NCBI GenBank assembly: GCA_900546325.1
Contig: URCR01000006.1
Location: forward strand, 21,295 to 85,294
Reading direction: 5' to 3'
Source: an uncultured Lachnospiraceae bacterium
GTDB taxonomy: Bacteria; Bacillota; Clostridia; Lachnospirales; Lachnospiraceae
DNA: 64,000 nucleotides
Notes under the pieces: model-generated
Database searches by the model: none
What the model was told of the DNA's origin: nothing
What the model saw: only the letters and a program-made list of their open reading frames with translations
Translations under genes and position numbers: made by a program
Part shown: piece after piece, positions 49,550-58,761 of the stretch
Layout of the letters: every line of letters begins with the position of its first letter
Position numbering within the stretch: the first letter of the stretch is position 1

Positions 49550-51742
49550 TCACATCAGCTTTGTTTCTTCCAGCTTTTCTATAATCAGTTCGTTCAGCCG
49601 GATGACCGGTTTCCGCAGAACCAGCCCCAGACACAGAGAGGCTGCAAGGAATACTCCCAGTTTGCAAAGCTCCGTCAGATACGTATTTCCATACATTCCC
49701 GCGATCGTCTCTCGCATTGCGCCCATACTGTGCGTAAACGGAAGAAGCGGATATACCTTCTGGAAAAATTCCGGTGTCATTTCAATCGGAAATGTTCCCC
49801 CGGAACCTGCCACCTGCATAACGAGCAGAACGACACAGACTGCCTTTCCCACATCTCCAAAAGATACTGTAAGTGTATAGATAATGTTGACATAGACAAT
49901 GCTGGTGATCCAGCCTGTCAGCAGGAACAGAAACGGATGTTCACACTGGATTCCGAGAAAGAACAAATCTCCCAGACAGATCAATCCGCTCTGAATCAGC
50001 CCCATGATCAAAAACAGCAGGTAACGTCCCAGATAAATCTGATAATTTTTTACATTTCCCAGCTCTTTTTTCCGCTCCTCAGACAATGTGACCTTCATCA
50101 TAGCGACAAGGATGATACCGCCGACCCATATAGAAAGCGTAGAATAAAACGGAGCCATCGCAGATCCATAATTTTCCACCGGATACAGATCCTTTGTTTC
50201 CATTTTTACCGGAGCTGCAATAAATTCACTCACCTCATCCGGACTGTTTGTGAGCACATCTTTCAACGTCTGGAAATCTCCGTCTTGTGCCGCACTCTCA
50301 AGTTTCTGACGAACCTCACTGATCTTTGCGGAAGACTCCTCCAGCAAGGACACTGATGTATCCAGCGCAGTCTTCAGTTTCCCCAGATCAGAAGCTGCAG
50401 ATCCTGACAGATTCTCGATCCCCTGCGTACTCTCATTTAACCGCGCCAGAATCGATGACACTGCATCATTCGTATTTCCAAGTGTCCCGAACAGCTCATC
50501 AAGCTTTCCTTTGACATTTTGTTCATAATCTGCCTGCACACTGCTGATCTGCCCTGCACTCTGTTCTGCCAGCGCTTTTAATTCACTTTGGTAAGTTCCC
50601 GCATCCTGAACAGACTGGGAAATCTTATCCGCAGCCTCATTCAGCTTATCCCTGACTCCTTCCTGCTGTGCGATCGATGTATTCAGCTTGCCGATCACAG
50701 ATCCAAGCTGCTCTTTGATCAGCTGCAGAGACTCCGGCAGAGCGTCACTGATCTGCTGAAGGCTGTCTCGAAACGCTGTATAGTGGTCTATGATCGTCTG
50801 TACTTCCCCTGCAAGCCCGTTCAGACTCTGGCCCGCTGCCGACGCATCCCCGGACAGAGAAGCAAATGTCTGATCCACCTGATCCGATACTGCACTATAT
50901 ACACTGCTTCCCTGCATCAGTACCTGATTGATCCCTTCTGTCGTGCCGGACAAGGCATCTTTCAGACTGCTGACACTGTTTCCCGTGTCGGCCAGCAATG
51001 ATGCATTCGTCTCCGTGCTGTTCCCGGTCTGGTTTAAAAATGCAGCCGTCGACTCCATCATCTGCTGCATAGAACCGGTCATGTTGGAGAATGCTTTTAC
51101 TGTCCCTGCGGCAGCCGAAAGATCATCTGCAATCTGTCCGATGTTCTCATTCACTCTGCTGATCGCTTCTTTGGAATCTTCCTGTGTCATCATAGACGAC
51201 AGCCCGTCCATCAGCTCCAGACCAACTTCCGAAATTGTTTTGGTAAACAACTCATCAATCTGCTTTTGAACTGCGCCCGCCCCTTTGTCTGTCACTTTCG
51301 GTGCAATTGCATTTTCTTTTTCATTTAAGTAATACAAGATGTCCGAATGTTTTACGTCTTCTGAAAAGAGACTCATCATATCGCTGCTGAATGATTCCGG
51401 TATCACGATCGCCGCATAATATTTCCCGGATTTTACGCCTTCCACTGCCTTTTTCTTCGTGGTAAATACCCATTTGAGCTGATTATTTTCCCTCAGTCCG
51501 GAAATCACCTGCTCGCCCATATTGATGTTCAGGGGAAGCAGGTCTCCCTCGTATCCTTTATCTGTGTTTGCAACTGCTACCTTCAGACTGCCGGTGTTAC
51601 TGTATGGATCCCAGCTGGCTGCAATATTAAACCATGCATAGAGAGACGGCACGACACTCAGCCCGAGAATCACGATCCACGCGATTGCATTTTTCTGAAT
51701 TCTTTTCAAATCTCCCGTGAAGATTTTCCATATCGTTTTCAT
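49550..51742 (-). CDS. YhgE/Pip-domain membrane protein (first copy)
   Basis: 730 residues. N-terminal membrane helix and the family block AIAWIVILGLSVVPSLYAWF NIAASWDPYSNTG, a long extracytoplasmic region rich in Gln/Ser/Leu with coiled-coil character (about 190-560), and a C-terminal ABC-2-type membrane part (FLLTGWITSIVYVNIIYTLT). YhgE/Pip was first known as the phage infection protein of lactococci; several members act in export or as phage receptors. The longest frame adds 56 residues upstream inside the neighbour; AAGGAG and the ATGA overlap support 51742. Confidence 0.88.
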   Translation of the reverse strand: MKTIWKIFTGDLKRIQKNAIAWIVILGLSVVPSLYAWFNIAASWDPYSNTGSLKVAVANTDKGYEGDLLPLNINMGEQVISGLRENNQLKWVFTTKKKAVEGVKSGKYYAAIVIPESFSSDMMSLFSEDVKHSDILYYLNEKENAIAPKVTDKGAGAVQKQIDELFTKTISEVGLELMDGLSSMMTQEDSKEAISRVNENIGQIADDLSAAAGTVKAFSNMTGSMQQMMESTAAFLNQTGNSTETNASLLADTGNSVSSLKDALSGTTEGINQVLMQGSSVYSAVSDQVDQTFASLSGDASAAGQSLNGLAGEVQTIIDHYTAFRDSLQQISDALPESLQLIKEQLGSVIGKLNTSIAQQEGVRDKLNEAADKISQSVQDAGTYQSELKALAEQSAGQISSVQADYEQNVKGKLDELFGTLGNTNDAVSSILARLNESTQGIENLSGSAASDLGKLKTALDTSVSLLEESSAKISEVRQKLESAAQDGDFQTLKDVLTNSPDEVSEFIAAPVKMETKDLYPVENYGSAMAPFYSTLSIWVGGIILVAMMKVTLSEERKKELGNVKNYQIYLGRYLLFLIMGLIQSGLICLGDLFFLGIQCEHPFLFLLTGWITSIVYVNIIYTLTVSFGDVGKAVCVVLLVMQVAGSGGTFPIEMTPEFFQKVYPLLPFTHSMGAMRETIAGMYGNTYLTELCKLGVFLAASLCLGLVLRKPVIRLNELIIEKLEETKLM

Positions 51743-54297
51743 TCGTTCCGCTCTCCTTTTTCTTTCGTATCTTGTCCGTTCTTTGCCTTGACCGTATTTA
51801 GAAGTGCTTCTTCTGACAATGCGCTCATCCGTTTCTGTCTGTTCAGGCTCTCGTGGATATACTCTACGATGATCAGATACATCGCGATCACAACGATTGA
51901 GGCAATCCACAAGACAAGAAATATCATCTTGGAGCTGATACTAAACATCAGGATCAAAAAGATGACCGGTATGATCACAATCGCAAGAAATCCCCCTCGG
52001 ATCTTCCTCTGATATCCCTGCTGGAATTTTTCGATCTTCCGATTGATGGATTCCCGGAACTCTTCCTGCCCGGCCAGTATTTTTACTGCCGTCGACAGAC
52101 TGACTCTTTCTCTTACCATCCCTTCTTCTTCGCAGATCATCAGATCGGTCTCTGACAGCTTGCGGTCAAACAGATGATTCAAGTTCAGAAGCTTCGGTCT
52201 TAATGCCAGTCCGACCAGCAGTGCAATCGGAACAAAAACTGCCAGACAAAGAAGATTTTTTATGTAATGCGTCCCGTAAATACCGGCTGATGCCTCACGC
52301 ATTGCGTTGATCCCGTAGGTAAATGGGAGAAACGGATGCACAAACTGGAAAAATGCCGGTGTCATCTCGATCGGATATGTTCCTGCCGATCCCGGGATCT
52401 GTAAAATAACAAGGATGACGCTCACTGCCTTTCCGATGTGTTTAAATGTAAGTGACAACGCATAGATCAGATTGACATAGACAAAAGATGCTGTCAGTCC
52501 TGCAAAAATGAATGCAGCCGGATGTTCACACTGTATTTTCAGGAGATACAGATCTCCCAGACAAATGATCAATGCCTGTACCAGGCCCGCCGCCACATAC
52601 AGCAGCCATCTGCCGAAATATGCCTCTGTCGCCGTAAATTTTCTAATTTTTTCATCTTTATCTACTTCCATTTTGAAAATAGCGATCAGGACGATTCCGC
52701 CTACCCAGATTGCAAGATTGGTGTAAAACGGAGCCAGTGCAGACCCATAATTCTTCACGCTGTAAAAGCTTTCTGTCTTCAGCTGCACCGGAGAATACAT
52801 AAATTCTGCCACCTGGTCTGCATCTTTCTCTGTCAGCGACATGAGATCCTGATAAATCTGGGAGCTTTGTAATGCTCCAAGATCTGCAATCGCACTGTCC
52901 AGTTTCGCCTGCACTTGACCGAGTGCTTCCCCTGTGCCATTCATCGCCGTCTTCGTGTCACTCAGTGTCTGACTTAATTCTCCTGTCAGACTCTTCAGTT
53001 GATCCGCCGATGGCTGGACTCCGGTAAGAATTCCTGGCACTCTGCCCGAAAGCTGCGCAAAAGAGTCCAACGACTGATTCAGCGATGGAAGGACACTGGT
53101 GTCAAACGTGTTTTTTGAATTTTGTAAATCCGCCTGTCCTGACTGGATAATCGAAGAAATCTGATTCATTGCATTTACGGAGGTATCCACTGCATTTCCT
53201 ATACTGGCATTTCCTGTCTGCAGATTGTTGAGGATCTCCATATGTCTCTGATTTTCACTTTCCAGCTGACTGATCACATCCGAAAGCGGACTTCCCGGTA
53301 TCTGTCCATCCAGTTCTCTGAGCACAGATAAAATTTCCTCATTTTTCGCAATCAGATCTTGTACAGAACCGATCGCATTGTCCACTTTCTCATTAACGTT
53401 CTGAATCTTCTCGTTCAGTCTGCCGATGTCTGCCCCCGCTGCGCTGCTGATATTTGAGAGGATGTTCTCTCCTTGCGTCAGACTGGAAGACAATCCCGAT
53501 CCAAGCGCACCTACACTGTCCCTCGCGGAGGAAAGCACACTGCTTCCCTGATCGAGCGACTGTGCACCAAGAGCCGAAGCCTCTTTTAATTCATCCAGTG
53601 TCTGCTGTGTTTGGGCGATCACTTCGCCGCTTCCGTCAATCGTCTGATTGAGCTGGTCTAAAACACTTTTGTATTCTGCCAGGTTTGCCGACACGCTCTG
53701 CATTTTTGCAGTCAGGCTCTCCTGCGCCTGACCGACCTGCGTCCCGATATCCGCCGCTGACTGTCCGAGAATCTTTGCAACAGACCCGGAAGCCGCCGCA
53801 ACGAATTCTTCATTGACCTGCTCCTGTATTGTGGATGCTCCTGTATCCGTGATCTTTGGAGCAATGGCATTCTTCTTCTCATTCAGATAATATTGAAACT
53901 TCGGTTGACTGATTTCCCCTGAAAGAACACTTACAAGAGAGGAACTAAAATCTTCCGGTATCACGATTGCCGCGTAATACTTTCCCGATTTCACTCCCTC
54001 CACCGCTTTTTCCTTGTCTGTGAAAACCCAGCCAAGGTCCTTATTCTCCTTGAGATTCTGAACAATTTCTTCACCTGCATTGAGTTGACCTGTCAGTTCA
54101 TTTTCCACACCTTGATCCCCATTTGCAACGGCAATCTTGATGTTCCCGGTGTTTGCATACGGATCGTAATTCGCTGCAATGTTAAACCAGGCATAAAGGG
54201 ATGGAATCAGGCATACACCAACCGTAACGATCATCGCTATCGCGTTGTGAGACAGTCTGCTTACATCTCTTTTAAAAATTTGAAACGCCCGCTTCAT
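51739..54297 (-). CDS. YhgE/Pip-domain membrane protein (second copy)
   Basis: 852 residues. Same plan as its neighbour: N-terminal AIAMIVTVGVCLIPSLYAWF NIAANYDPYANTG, coiled-coil-like middle (about 195-560), ABC-2-type C-terminal helices (FAGLTASFVYVNLIYALSLT), plus an extra C-terminal pair of helices (AIVIIPVIFLILMF, VLWIASIVVIAMYLIIV) lacking in the other copy. The two are clearly tandem paralogues. GAGGG precedes the ATG at 54297. First gene of a five-gene unit. Confidence 0.88.
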   Translation of the reverse strand: MKRAFQIFKRDVSRLSHNAIAMIVTVGVCLIPSLYAWFNIAANYDPYANTGNIKIAVANGDQGVENELTGQLNAGEEIVQNLKENKDLGWVFTDKEKAVEGVKSGKYYAAIVIPEDFSSSLVSVLSGEISQPKFQYYLNEKKNAIAPKITDTGASTIQEQVNEEFVAAASGSVAKILGQSAADIGTQVGQAQESLTAKMQSVSANLAEYKSVLDQLNQTIDGSGEVIAQTQQTLDELKEASALGAQSLDQGSSVLSSARDSVGALGSGLSSSLTQGENILSNISSAAGADIGRLNEKIQNVNEKVDNAIGSVQDLIAKNEEILSVLRELDGQIPGSPLSDVISQLESENQRHMEILNNLQTGNASIGNAVDTSVNAMNQISSIIQSGQADLQNSKNTFDTSVLPSLNQSLDSFAQLSGRVPGILTGVQPSADQLKSLTGELSQTLSDTKTAMNGTGEALGQVQAKLDSAIADLGALQSSQIYQDLMSLTEKDADQVAEFMYSPVQLKTESFYSVKNYGSALAPFYTNLAIWVGGIVLIAIFKMEVDKDEKIRKFTATEAYFGRWLLYVAAGLVQALIICLGDLYLLKIQCEHPAAFIFAGLTASFVYVNLIYALSLTFKHIGKAVSVILVILQIPGSAGTYPIEMTPAFFQFVHPFLPFTYGINAMREASAGIYGTHYIKNLLCLAVFVPIALLVGLALRPKLLNLNHLFDRKLSETDLMICEEEGMVRERVSLSTAVKILAGQEEFRESINRKIEKFQQGYQRKIRGGFLAIVIIPVIFLILMFSISSKMIFLVLWIASIVVIAMYLIIVEYIHESLNRQKRMSALSEEALLNTVKAKNGQDTKEKGERNE

Positions 54298-54354
54298 GCT
54301 TTTTCCCTCACTTTTCAATCATTTTCATACAAGCATACTGTTTGTAATCAATAT

Positions 54355-54383
54355 ATTGTATCACATTGTTTTCTGATTGACTA
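54355..54383 (-). promoter_or_regulatory. Probable promoter of the pip operon
   Basis: On the minus strand: -35 TAGTCA (54378-54383), 17-base spacer, -10 TACAAT (54355-54360) with an extended TGA. A palindrome-like CAATATATTG lies over the -10 and start region and may be an operator. Confidence 0.5.
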
Positions 54384-54479
54384 TCAGCAAAACTTCTTAT
54401 TTTTTTCTTAGTTTTCAAAAAATTTTTTCTAACTTTACCACACCTTGCGGCAATGTTTCAAACGCAGGCAGATCGATCG

Positions 54480-54532
54480 AAAAAGGCGGCCCTGCGCACA
54501 ACTTTTTTGTTGCCCGCAAGACCGCCTTTTTC
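54480..54532. terminator. Strong terminator after eno
   Basis: Long stem with outer arms AAAAAGGCGG and CCGCCTTTTT, an inner GC-rich helix and an A6/T6 loop. It reads as a terminator on both strands; eno ends 20 bases away on the minus strand, and the pip operon promoter lies about 100 bases on. Confidence 0.88.
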
Positions 54533-54552
54533 ATCTTTCTGCCTGTTTTCTT

Positions 54553-55851
54553 TTATTGTCTTCTGATGTTGAATGCCTTTATTCCCGGATATACTGCACT
54601 CTCGCCTAATTCTTCCTCAATTCTGAGCAGCTGATTGTATTTTGCCACACGTTCTGAACGGCTTGGTGCACCCGTCTTGATCTGGCAGGTGTTTAACGCC
54701 ACTGCCAGATCTGCAATTGTTGTATCCTCCGTCTCGCCGGAACGATGAGACGATACTGCTGTATAACCGGCCTTGTGCGCCATTTTGATCGCTTCCAGTG
54801 TCTCTGAGACCGAACCGATCTGATTTAGCTTAATCAAAATACAGTTTCCGCATCCTGTCTCAATCCCTCTCTGTAAACGTTCTGTGTTTGTGACAAACAG
54901 ATCATCGCCTACCAGCTGTACTCTTTCTCCAAGCTCTTTTGTCAGTTTCTTCCAGCCATCCCAGTCTTCTTCATCCAGCGCATCTTCGATAGAAATGATC
55001 GGGTATTTGTCTACAAGCTGTTTCCAGTGTGCAATCAGCTCTTCCGAGGTGAATCTTATACCCGCCTTAGGCAGCACATACTCCCCTTTTTCAGATCCTT
55101 TCCATTCACTTGCCGCAGCATCTATCGCAATCATAAAGTCTCTGCCCGGCTCATATCCCGCGCGCTCAACAGCCTCCAGAATGTAGCGGATCGCCTCCTC
55201 GTCACTCCCAAGGTCCGGTGCAAATCCACCTTCATCTCCTACAGAAGTTGCAAGTCCTTTTGATTTCAGCAGTGCAGCAAGTGCATGGAACACTTCCGCA
55301 CACCAGCGAAGCGCTTCTTTAAAATTCTCTGCACCGACCGGCATGATCATAAATTCCTGTACATCTACCGTATTGGCCGCATGCGCACCGCCATTTAAAA
55401 TATTCATCATCGGAACCGGAAGTCTGTTTCCCGAAACACCTCCGAGAAAACGATATAGCGGAAGTTCCAACGCCTGAGCTGCCGCTCTCGCCGCCGCAAT
55501 AGAGACTGCCAAAATCGCATTTGCACCGAGTTTTGACTTATCCTTTGTGCCGTCTGCGCAGATCATCGCCCGGTCCACCGCATAAATATCAGATGCATCC
55601 ATGCCGATAATCGCATCGGCAATGACTGTGTTGATATTTTTAACAGCCTTTGTGACTCCCTTTCCAAGATATCTTTCTTTATCACCATCTCTCAATTCCA
55701 ATGCCTCAAACTCTCCGGTAGATGCTCCGCTCGGCGCCGTTCCCCTTGCCACAGTCCCATCTGTTAAAGTGATCTCCGCTTCTACAGTTGGATTTCCTCT
55801 GGAATCTAAGATTTCTCTTCCGACTACTTTTTCAATTTCTAAATAATTCAT
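54553..55851 (-). CDS. eno: Enolase
   Basis: Converts 2-phosphoglycerate to phosphoenolpyruvate in glycolysis. 432 residues. Motifs: REILDSRGNPTVEAEI, APSGASTGEFEALELRDGD, MNILNGGAHAANTVDVQEFM, SVGDEGGFAPDL, SIEDALDEEDWDGW (metal ligands), LIKLNQIGSVSETL with the catalytic lysine, and SHRSGETEDTTIADLAV. The frame opens 24 codons earlier; AAAGGAG before the ATG at 55851 fixes the start. Own promoter and a structured 150-base leader. Confidence 0.97.
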   Translation of the reverse strand: MNYLEIEKVVGREILDSRGNPTVEAEITLTDGTVARGTAPSGASTGEFEALELRDGDKERYLGKGVTKAVKNINTVIADAIIGMDASDIYAVDRAMICADGTKDKSKLGANAILAVSIAAARAAAQALELPLYRFLGGVSGNRLPVPMMNILNGGAHAANTVDVQEFMIMPVGAENFKEALRWCAEVFHALAALLKSKGLATSVGDEGGFAPDLGSDEEAIRYILEAVERAGYEPGRDFMIAIDAAASEWKGSEKGEYVLPKAGIRFTSEELIAHWKQLVDKYPIISIEDALDEEDWDGWKKLTKELGERVQLVGDDLFVTNTERLQRGIETGCGNCILIKLNQIGSVSETLEAIKMAHKAGYTAVSSHRSGETEDTTIADLAVALNTCQIKTGAPSRSERVAKYNQLLRIEEELGESAVYPGIKAFNIRRQ

Positions 55852-55894
55852 TGTCTCGTCTCTCCTTTTATCAAAACTCGTTCCCTGATGATGC

Positions 55895-55997
55895 CCCGCG
55901 GGCCGCACCGCCCTCCGGGACATCTGCTATGCCGCATTCAGCAGTTACGGCATGGAAGGGACTTCACATGATTTATTCGTAGTTAGTTTTCACTAAC
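55895..55997 (-). promoter_or_regulatory. Structured 5' leader of eno
   Basis: In transcript order: a 6-base-pair GAAA hairpin (55982-55997); a region where ATGCCG/CGGCAT (55948-55953 with 55929-55934) and CTGCT/AGCAG (55940-55944 with 55924-55928) overlap and so are alternatives; and a GC-rich hairpin with two 4-base blocks (55895-55919) about 25 bases before the ribosome site. No family I recognise. Confidence 0.5.
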
Positions 55998-56006
55998 CTT
56001 AAATTC

Positions 56007-56035
56007 AATATAACACAAGAAGATGATAAAATCAA
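56007..56035 (-). promoter_or_regulatory. Promoter of eno
   Basis: On the minus strand: -35 TTGATT (56030-56035), 17-base spacer, -10 TATATT (56007-56012). The start would be at about 56000, just before the GAAA hairpin. Confidence 0.75.
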
Positions 56036-56142
56036 GATTGTTATTGAGAAACATTTTCATTTGTTTTTATTTTTTTCTTTGATCAATACCTTTCCTGACA
56101 ATGTACACAGATGTCCTTTTTCTGCAAACTCTTTGCAGGGGT

Positions 56143-56178
56143 AAAAATAAGACAAGAAATGTTTCTCATCTCTTGTCT
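56143..56178 (-). terminator. Intrinsic terminator after pheT
   Basis: On the minus strand AGACAAGA (56171-56178) pairs with TCTTGTCT (56150-56157), followed by TATTTTT. It lies 20 bases past the pheT stop. Confidence 0.78.
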
Positions 56179-56198
56179 CATTCTGCTCTTCCATCGTT

Positions 56199-58616
56199 TT
56201 ATTGTCTTAATTCAATTCCCATCTCTTCTAACGCCTTTAAAATTCTTGTCATTGCCGCTGTGACATCTGCCTCTTCCAGTGTCTTGTCTTTTGCACGGAA
56301 GACGATAGAGTATGCAACAGACTTAAATCCTGCTTTGATCTGCGCACCTTCATAAAGATCAAACAGCTTATAGCTTTCTAAGTAAGCACCGCCCTTTTTC
56401 TCGATCATCTCTTCTACCTGTCCGACTAAAATTTCTTTTGGCATTACCATGCTGATGTCTCGTGTCACTGCCGGATATTTTGCAATTCCTTCGTATTTGC
56501 GGTCAAATGTAGCAAGCTCTACCACTTCCGGCATATCAATCACTGCCACATATGCTCTTGTTCCGATTCCGTAAGTATCCGCAACATCCGGATGTACTTC
56601 TCCTAAATATCCCACAACTTTTCCGTCATAAATAATGTTTGCCTGGCGCCCCGGATGTAAGAACGGCTTCCCTGCATTTGGATCGTATGTTTCTTTCTTG
56701 TGCATACCAATCTTTTCGAAGAATTCTTCCACGACACCTTTCATGCTGAAGAAATCGCCCTCTCCGTACATACCAAGTGTAAATTGCATGCGTTCCTCCG
56801 GAAGTTCTGTGACCGGAACTTGTTTCGGCAGATAAATATTGCCAAGCTCATAGAGACGAACGTCTTTATTTCTGCGGTTATAGTTTGTCGCAAGAGAAGT
56901 AAGCATTCCGTTTAAGGAAGTCGTTCTCATAATGCTGTAATCTTCTCCGAGCGGGTTCATGATCTCCACTACTTCACGCAGTTTGGAATCTGCCGGAATC
57001 AATAATTTATCAAATACCTTCGGGCTCTCGAAAGAATATGTCATTCCCTGGCTGAATCCACAGAACTCTGCGATATTTCTGGCAACTTCCTCGATGCGGA
57101 GCTTAAAGGACAGTTTTCCTGTTGTCGCCTCTCCTTTTGGAAGTGTGGTCGGGATATTGTCATATCCGTAAAATCTTGCCACTTCCTCTGCAAGGTCCGC
57201 GAGGCGGAATAAATCGTGACGGAAGGTAGGTGCAATCACTTCTTTTGTGTCTGCATCATATTCCAGACCGATTTTTTCAAAATATCCTAACATCACTTCT
57301 TCTGAAATATCGGTTCCGAGCATAATATTGATCTTCTCTGCGTCAAATGGAACACGCACAGGCTCTTTGACTTTTCCATAAACATCCACAGTTCCGCCGA
57401 CAACTTCACCTGCTCCTAACTCCTCGATCAGCTGACATGCACGGTCGATCGCCGCTTTGGCATTGTTCGGATCTAATCCCTTTTCAAATTTTCCGGATGC
57501 ATCTGTGCGAAGTCCCACTTTTTTGCTGGATTTACGGATATTTGTTCCGTCAAAGCATGCTGCCTCGAACAACATTGTCTGTACGTCATCTGTGATCATC
57601 GTATTCTCGCCACCCATGATTCCGGCGATTCCCACAGATTTTTCTCCATCACAGATCATCAGAACAGTCTCATCCATCTCTCTTTCCTGGCCATCCAGTG
57701 TCACAAATTTTTCTCCGGAGGCTGCTGTCTTCACTATAATTTCTTTGCCTGCAATCTTCTCCAGGTCATAGGCATGCATCGGCTGTCCATATTCTTCCAT
57801 CACATAGTTTGTGATATCGACCAGGTTGTTGATTGGGCGGATTCCGACAGAAGCCAGTCTTCTCTGCATCCATTTCGGGGATGGTCCCACTTTTACATTT
57901 TTCACAACTCTTGCACAGTAGCGTGGGCAGAGGTCTGCATCCTCCACAGTTACTTTAATATAGTCGTTCACATCTTCACTGTTTCCAGTCGCTGTCACAA
58001 CAGGCGGGTGGAATTCTTTTCCGAATGTCGCCGCTGCTTCTCTTGCAATTCCAACTACACTGAAGCAGTCCACACGGTTTGATGTCACTTCGTATTCAAA
58101 TACGACATCGTTTCTTCCAAGCGCTTCGATCGCACTGCTTCCGACAACTGCATCGTCCTCAAAAATGTAGATTCCATCTTCTGCCGCTTCCGGATACATC
58201 TCCTTTGTAGATCCAAGTTCTTCGATAGAGCACATCATACCAAAGCTGTCTACCCCGCGCAGTTTTCCTTTTTTGATCTTAATTCCGCCTGCAACCTGCT
58301 TTCCGTCATGGCTTCCTGCCACACGTCCGCCGTCCAGTACGACCGGAATCTTTGCTCCTTCAAAAACATTTTTTGCTCCCGTTACGATCTGCACTGTTTC
58401 TGCTCCAACATTTACCTGGCACACAACAAGTTTATCTGCATCCGGGTGTCTTTCAATCTTCTCAATCTGCCCGATCACAATCTTCTCTAAATCCGCATCG
58501 AGCACTTCATATCCTTCTACCTTTGTTCCGGAAAGTGTCATCGCATCTGTATATTCCTGTGCTGTGACATCCAGATCCGGCACATATGCTTTTATCCATG
58601 ATAATGATGTATTCAT
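56199..58616 (-). CDS. pheT: Phenylalanine-tRNA ligase beta subunit
   Basis: Large subunit of the alpha2-beta2 synthetase, 805 residues. N-terminal tRNA-binding domain (IEKIERHPDADKLVVCQVNVG), B3/B4 editing domain (MHAYDLEKIAGKEIIVK), B5 (KINIMLGTDISEEVMLGYFEKIGL), and the C-terminal anticodon-binding domain (AKYPAVTRDISMVMPKEI). The ATG at 58616 follows AAAGGAA. 145 bases separate it from pheS; that gap has only a short TGTCCG/CGGACA stem. Confidence 0.96.
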   Translation of the reverse strand: MNTSLSWIKAYVPDLDVTAQEYTDAMTLSGTKVEGYEVLDADLEKIVIGQIEKIERHPDADKLVVCQVNVGAETVQIVTGAKNVFEGAKIPVVLDGGRVAGSHDGKQVAGGIKIKKGKLRGVDSFGMMCSIEELGSTKEMYPEAAEDGIYIFEDDAVVGSSAIEALGRNDVVFEYEVTSNRVDCFSVVGIAREAAATFGKEFHPPVVTATGNSEDVNDYIKVTVEDADLCPRYCARVVKNVKVGPSPKWMQRRLASVGIRPINNLVDITNYVMEEYGQPMHAYDLEKIAGKEIIVKTAASGEKFVTLDGQEREMDETVLMICDGEKSVGIAGIMGGENTMITDDVQTMLFEAACFDGTNIRKSSKKVGLRTDASGKFEKGLDPNNAKAAIDRACQLIEELGAGEVVGGTVDVYGKVKEPVRVPFDAEKINIMLGTDISEEVMLGYFEKIGLEYDADTKEVIAPTFRHDLFRLADLAEEVARFYGYDNIPTTLPKGEATTGKLSFKLRIEEVARNIAEFCGFSQGMTYSFESPKVFDKLLIPADSKLREVVEIMNPLGEDYSIMRTTSLNGMLTSLATNYNRRNKDVRLYELGNIYLPKQVPVTELPEERMQFTLGMYGEGDFFSMKGVVEEFFEKIGMHKKETYDPNAGKPFLHPGRQANIIYDGKVVGYLGEVHPDVADTYGIGTRAYVAVIDMPEVVELATFDRKYEGIAKYPAVTRDISMVMPKEILVGQVEEMIEKKGGAYLESYKLFDLYEGAQIKAGFKSVAYSIVFRAKDKTLEEADVTAAMTRILKALEEMGIELRQ

Positions 58617-58761
58617 GTTTCTATTCCTTTCTCACTTCTTCTATATTTCTTTCTCTCTTTTCCATTTCCCACGAAAACTGACTGTCCGAAGAAATCTGTT
58701 TTTCATTTCCGGACATGCTTCTCCGTCTTCCGTCTCTTTTTCTGATGATTTTCAAGCTGTT

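Noticed and set aside
56110..56140. CTGCAAA-CTC-TTTGCAG hairpin as an additional pheT terminator
   Set aside because: No T run follows on either strand in the needed place; the stem at 56143-56178 with its T run is the better terminator.
58617..58761. Second regulatory leader between pheS and pheT
   Set aside because: Only a short TGTCCG/CGGACA stem with no T run or T-box element is visible; taken as ordinary intergenic sequence.
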